Shown here in pieces: positions 61,852 through 64,000 of a stretch of DNA of 64,000 nt. Position 1 is the stretch's first letter. Each line of letters starts with the position of its first letter. Source of the DNA: Nannocystis punicea (GTDB taxonomy: Bacteria; Myxococcota_A; Polyangia; Nannocystales; Nannocystaceae); NCBI RefSeq assembly GCF_026965555.1, contig NZ_CP114040.1:2976001-3040000 (forward strand). Reading direction: 5' to 3'. The position numbers were made by a program, and so were the translations under genes. The notes under the pieces were generated by a model. The model was not told where the DNA came from and did not search any database. It saw nothing but the letters and a program-made list of their open reading frames with translations.

Positions 61852-62612
61852 TGACGGAGCACGCTGGCAAGCAGGCGGTGATCGTCGGCGGGACGCACGG
61901 GATCGGGCTGGCGACGGCGAGGCTATTGCTGGCCGGCGGCGCCGAGGTGCTGGTCACCGGGCGCGAGGCGAGCGCGGCGGCGGCCAGGTCCGAGCTCGGC
62001 GAGCGGGTCGTGGCGTCGGACATCGCCGACCTGGCGGCGATCGACGCTCTGGTCGGGCAGGTGCGGGCGCGCCTGGGGGCGATCGACCTGCTGTTCATCA
62101 ACGCCGGGGTCGCGGAGCTCGAGCCGTTTGACCGCGTGACCGAGGCGTCGTACGACCGCACCTTCGATATCAACACCCGCGGGGCGTTCTTCACCGCGCA
62201 GCGGCTGGCGCCGCTGGTGCGCGAGGGCGGGTCGATCGTGTTCACGACCTCGATCGCCAGCATCACAGGGACGCCGGGGATGGCGGTGTACTCGGCCAGC
62301 AAGGCGGCCCTCGGGGCGTTCGCCAAGGTCATGGCCGCCGAGCTGCTGCCGCGAGGCGTGCGCGTCAACACGGTCAGCCCGGGGTTCATCCGCACGCCGA
62401 CGATGGGCACGGCCAGCAGCACGCCCGAGGAGCGCGCGGCCTTCGAGCGCGAGGGCGACGCGGTCACGCCGATGGGCCGGATCGGCACGCCCGAGGAGGT
62501 CGCCCGCGCGGTGCTGTTCCTGGCCTTCGCCGCGACGTTCACCACCGGCACCGAGCTGTACGTCGACGGCGGCCTGGGACAGCAGCTCCCGCCGCCGCAC
62601 CATGTCCATTAG
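61851..62612 (+). CDS. Short-chain dehydrogenase/reductase
   Basis: A 253-residue classical SDR. It has [29 protein letters not shown] (NAG), the catalytic Ser in TTSIASI, YSASK and [13 protein letters not shown]. The C-terminus [14 protein letters not shown] is typical; the final residues PPPHHVH and the TAG stop are encoded by the first unit of a 14-bp palindromic array. It overlaps the preceding gene by one base (tgATG). Both genes probably reduce related substrates under AraC control. Confidence 0.93.
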   Translation: MTEHAGKQAVIVGGTHGIGLATARLLLAGGAEVLVTGREASAAAARSELGERVVASDIADLAAIDALVGQVRARLGAIDLLFINAGVAELEPFDRVTEASYDRTFDINTRGAFFTAQRLAPLVREGGSIVFTTSIASITGTPGMAVYSASKAALGAFAKVMAAELLPRGVRVNTVSPGFIRTPTMGTASSTPEERAAFEREGDAVTPMGRIGTPEEVARAVLFLAFAATFTTGTELYVDGGLGQQLPPPHHVH

Positions 62613-62687
62613 GGCATGCTTGAAAGGTCATGACCTGAAGAGCATGCCCTCATGGGCATGTTCATAAGGTCACGTCTCTCGAGGCCG
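62604..62687. repeat. Tandem array of six 14-bp palindromic units
   Basis: Six contiguous units with exact 14-bp period: TGTCC/ATTA/GGGCA, TGCTT/GAAA/GGTCA, TGACC/TGAA/GAGCA, TGCCC/TCAT/GGGCA, TGTTC/ATAA/GGTCA and CGTCT/CTCG/AGGCC. The array starts within the last codons of the SDR gene, provides its stop codon, and ends 30 bp before the stop of the Fis-type gene on the other strand. Individual units can form short hairpins, so it may act as a bidirectional terminator. Confidence 0.9.
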
Positions 62688-62717
62688 ACCGCGCCGACGT
62701 CGGGCGAGTCGGCTCGG

Positions 62718-62936
62718 CTAGGCGCTCGCCGAGATCGACAGCGAGACGGCCTGGAGCTGGGCGGCGGGCCGCGGCCAGGGGATGCGGAGCTTGACGATCC
62801 GGCGCTTCATCGCGTGGCGGGTGATTCCGAGGAGATGAGCGGCGCCGACGATGTTGCCGGCCTGCTCGAGCGCCGCGACGCAGAGGCGCCGCTCGGCGGC
62901 TGCAAGGTTGAGGTCTTCGAGGACGAGCTGAGGCAT
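62718..62936 (-). CDS. Small Fis-type HTH protein
   Basis: A 72-residue protein containing only a Fis/NtrC-C-terminal-like helix-turn-helix: LAAAERRLCVAALEQAGNIVGAAHLLGITRHAMKRRIVKLRI, with the characteristic A-A-x-x-L-G-I-T-R-x-x-x-x-R turn. Full-length sigma54 activators carry this domain after a receiver and an AAA domain, which are missing here. It could be a stand-alone nucleoid or regulatory protein. Its MPQLVLED start is supported by the frame opening there. Confidence 0.82.
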   Translation of the reverse strand: MPQLVLEDLNLAAAERRLCVAALEQAGNIVGAAHLLGITRHAMKRRIVKLRIPWPRPAAQLQAVSLSISASA

Positions 62937-63032
62937 GACGAGCTTTTACCCCGCCAGCATGGTCTCGCGCAGATAAAGCCGCTCGCTCCGGTTCGTCCCG
63001 CGTGGGTGGGGCGGCGACCCGACGGCCCGCGC

Positions 63033-64000
63033 TCAGCGGATCTCGAAGGCCGCCGAGCCGGACGTCAGCGAGCCGGTCCATGTCGACATGTCGCCCGGGG
63101 GCAGGCCCACCTCGAGGGGCGGGTTGGTGATGCGCACCCGCGCCTCGTAACGGCCCGGCGGGAGCTTGTACGTATAGGCGTGGCAGCACGTGTATCCGGT
63201 CAATCGCTCGAACGCGTGCGCGCGGCGCTCGCCGGCCGCGAGCTTCATCCACCTGGCCACCGCCTTGCGCTCGGCCTTGAAGGTGCTTCTGGCGACCGTC
63301 GCCCCGGATTCGTCCACCACCTCGAGCTCGCTCACGCCCCAGTAGTCGGGGTGCACGAGCGTGATCGGGTCGGTGCCGACGTTCTCGACCTGCAGCACCG
63401 CGTCGACAGGCTCGCCCGCCGAATAGGAGGTCCTGGACATCGCCAGCGAGAGCGAGAGCGGCGGGGCTGCGGCGGCGCTCGGCGACGCCTCCCGCGCTCG
63501 CTCCGCTCCGACGGCCGCGGACGGCCCTGTCACGTCCGTTCCGTCGCTCGCAAGCGCGAACGCGGGCCCGGTGAAGCGTTGCTTGCCGTCGCAGCTCGTC
63601 AGGACGAAGCGGTGTGTGCCGGCTGCATCGGGGTTCTTCTTGCAGTTCGTCGTCTCCGGGCATTGCCCGGAGCAGAGCAGTCCGCTCCACGCGGGCGGGC
63701 GCAAGCGTTCCCCTGGATCGAGGCGCACGCACCGGGGAGCCGGCCGTCCGCAGGCCTCGATCAGCTCCACGCGCGACGCCGGGCCTGCGCCCCACGTACC
63801 CGAATCCATCGATTCGATGGCCACGGTCGACGCGAGCTCGATCGACGCACCGCTGACATTCGTCACTTCGAAGGCGCCCGGCGGCTCGAGGTTGGTCAGC
63901 TCGATGCCGGCGGACTCCACTGCGTCGGACGCCGGCTGCTCCGAACCTGTGGGTGTGCCGTGCGGGCATGCGGCGATGATGGCGAGGACGACGGACAATA
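63033..64000 (-). CDS. Putative lipoprotein, 5' end outside the window
   Basis: The frame remains open at the right edge. A hydrophobic segment SVVLAIIAAC at the very edge looks like the second half of a signal peptide with lipobox, so the true start is probably a few codons beyond base 64000. The mature part has a Cys module (CRP...CSGQCPETTNC..), then a beta-rich C-terminal domain with YSAGEPVDAVLQVENVGTDPI and LPPGRYEARVRITNPPLEVG, resembling intracellular-proteinase-inhibitor (BsuPI)-like Ig folds. The function is unknown. Confidence 0.78.
   Translation of the reverse strand, partial: LSVVLAIIAACPHGTPTGSEQPASDAVESAGIELTNLEPPGAFEVTNVSGASIELASTVAIESMDSGTWGAGPASRVELIEACGRPAPRCVRLDPGERLRPPAWSGLLCSGQCPETTNCKKNPDAAGTHRFVLTSCDGKQRFTGPAFALASDGTDVTGPSAAVGAERAREASPSAAAAPPLSLSLAMSRTSYSAGEPVDAVLQVENVGTDPITLVHPDYWGVSELEVVDESGATVARSTFKAERKAVARWMKLAAGERRAHAFERLTGYTCCHAYTYKLPPGRYEARVRITNPPLEVGLPPGDMSTWTGSLTSGSAAFEIR

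Noticed and set aside
1..64000. tRNA or rRNA genes.
   Set aside because: No cloverleaf with GGTTCGAATC-type T-loop and CCA end, and no conserved rRNA segments, were seen on either strand.

Overview
The window looks like chromosomal DNA of a predatory or soil myxobacterium (phylum Myxococcota, most likely the Nannocystis/Enhygromyxa/Plesiocystis group). This is inferred from three things: very high GC with strongly G/C-biased third codon positions; many secreted lipoproteins that have a lipobox Cys followed by long Thr/Ser/Gly/Glu linkers (TTTTGE-like or STSTGEE-like) and Cys-rich, DUF4215-like, thrombospondin-3-like or beta-helix domains; and an ADYC-type lipoprotein. No rRNA, tRNA, CRISPR or prophage structural genes were seen. 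Because of the GC bias, very long open frames occur on the non-coding strand throughout; they were discarded in favour of frames with recognisable domains.

Layout. 1-4.3 kb: a partial DUF1579-like lipoprotein, a cytochrome P450 and a HelD-like helicase, all on minus. 4.35-7.1 kb: a 5'-truncated Cys-rich protein, then a group II intron with its maturase. 7.1-11.05 kb: the Hen1/Pnkp RNA-repair operon, with the intron lodged directly before the hen1 start codon. 11.1-17.5 kb: LigD and several secreted lipoproteins. 17.8-21.9 kb: two divergent regulator/enzyme pairs (LysR/GST and GntR-TetR fusion/FAD monooxygenase). 22-24.6 kb: a NADAR protein and two zinc-ribbon membrane proteins. 25.2-29.2 kb: an SDR, then a TPP enzyme translationally coupled to a KASIII-like enzyme. 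29.2-33.3 kb: a patchy accessory segment with an IS630 remnant, a TPR-methyltransferase, a sulfotransferase, a decayed glycosyltransferase-like ORF and an integrase fragment. 33.3-37.4 kb: an LRR lipoprotein, a dead NADAR copy, a TPR protein, a second intact NADAR and a tiny PEP-CTERM-like protein. 37.9-41.8 kb: GNAT, AlkB and a two-component system. 41.9-54.9 kb: lipoproteins (esterase, thrombospondin-3-like, DUF4215, HExxH protease), a SIMPL protein, a VOC/ArsR/SRPBCC operon and a DJ-1/PfpI protein. 54.9-64 kb: a sulfite-oxidase-like molybdoenzyme, a VOC protein, a RoxA-like dihaem cytochrome, AraC divergent from a dehydrogenase/SDR operon, a Fis-type mini-regulator and a partial lipoprotein.

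The most striking feature cuts across all genes: a dispersed 14-bp palindromic unit, consensus TGTCC-N4-GGACA. It occurs singly, in head-to-tail pairs, and in uninterrupted tandem arrays of five (44760-44829) and six (62604-62687) units with an exact 14-bp period. About 40 units were found by eye. They sit in intergenic DNA, over stop codons, next to lipobox linkers and inside coding sequence (hen1, lipoproteins). I do not recognise this as a described repeat family.

A second theme is duplication of a NADAR gene start plus its intergenic region (three related copies at about 22.45, 33.14 and 35.25 kb, each carrying a pair of the 14-bp units).
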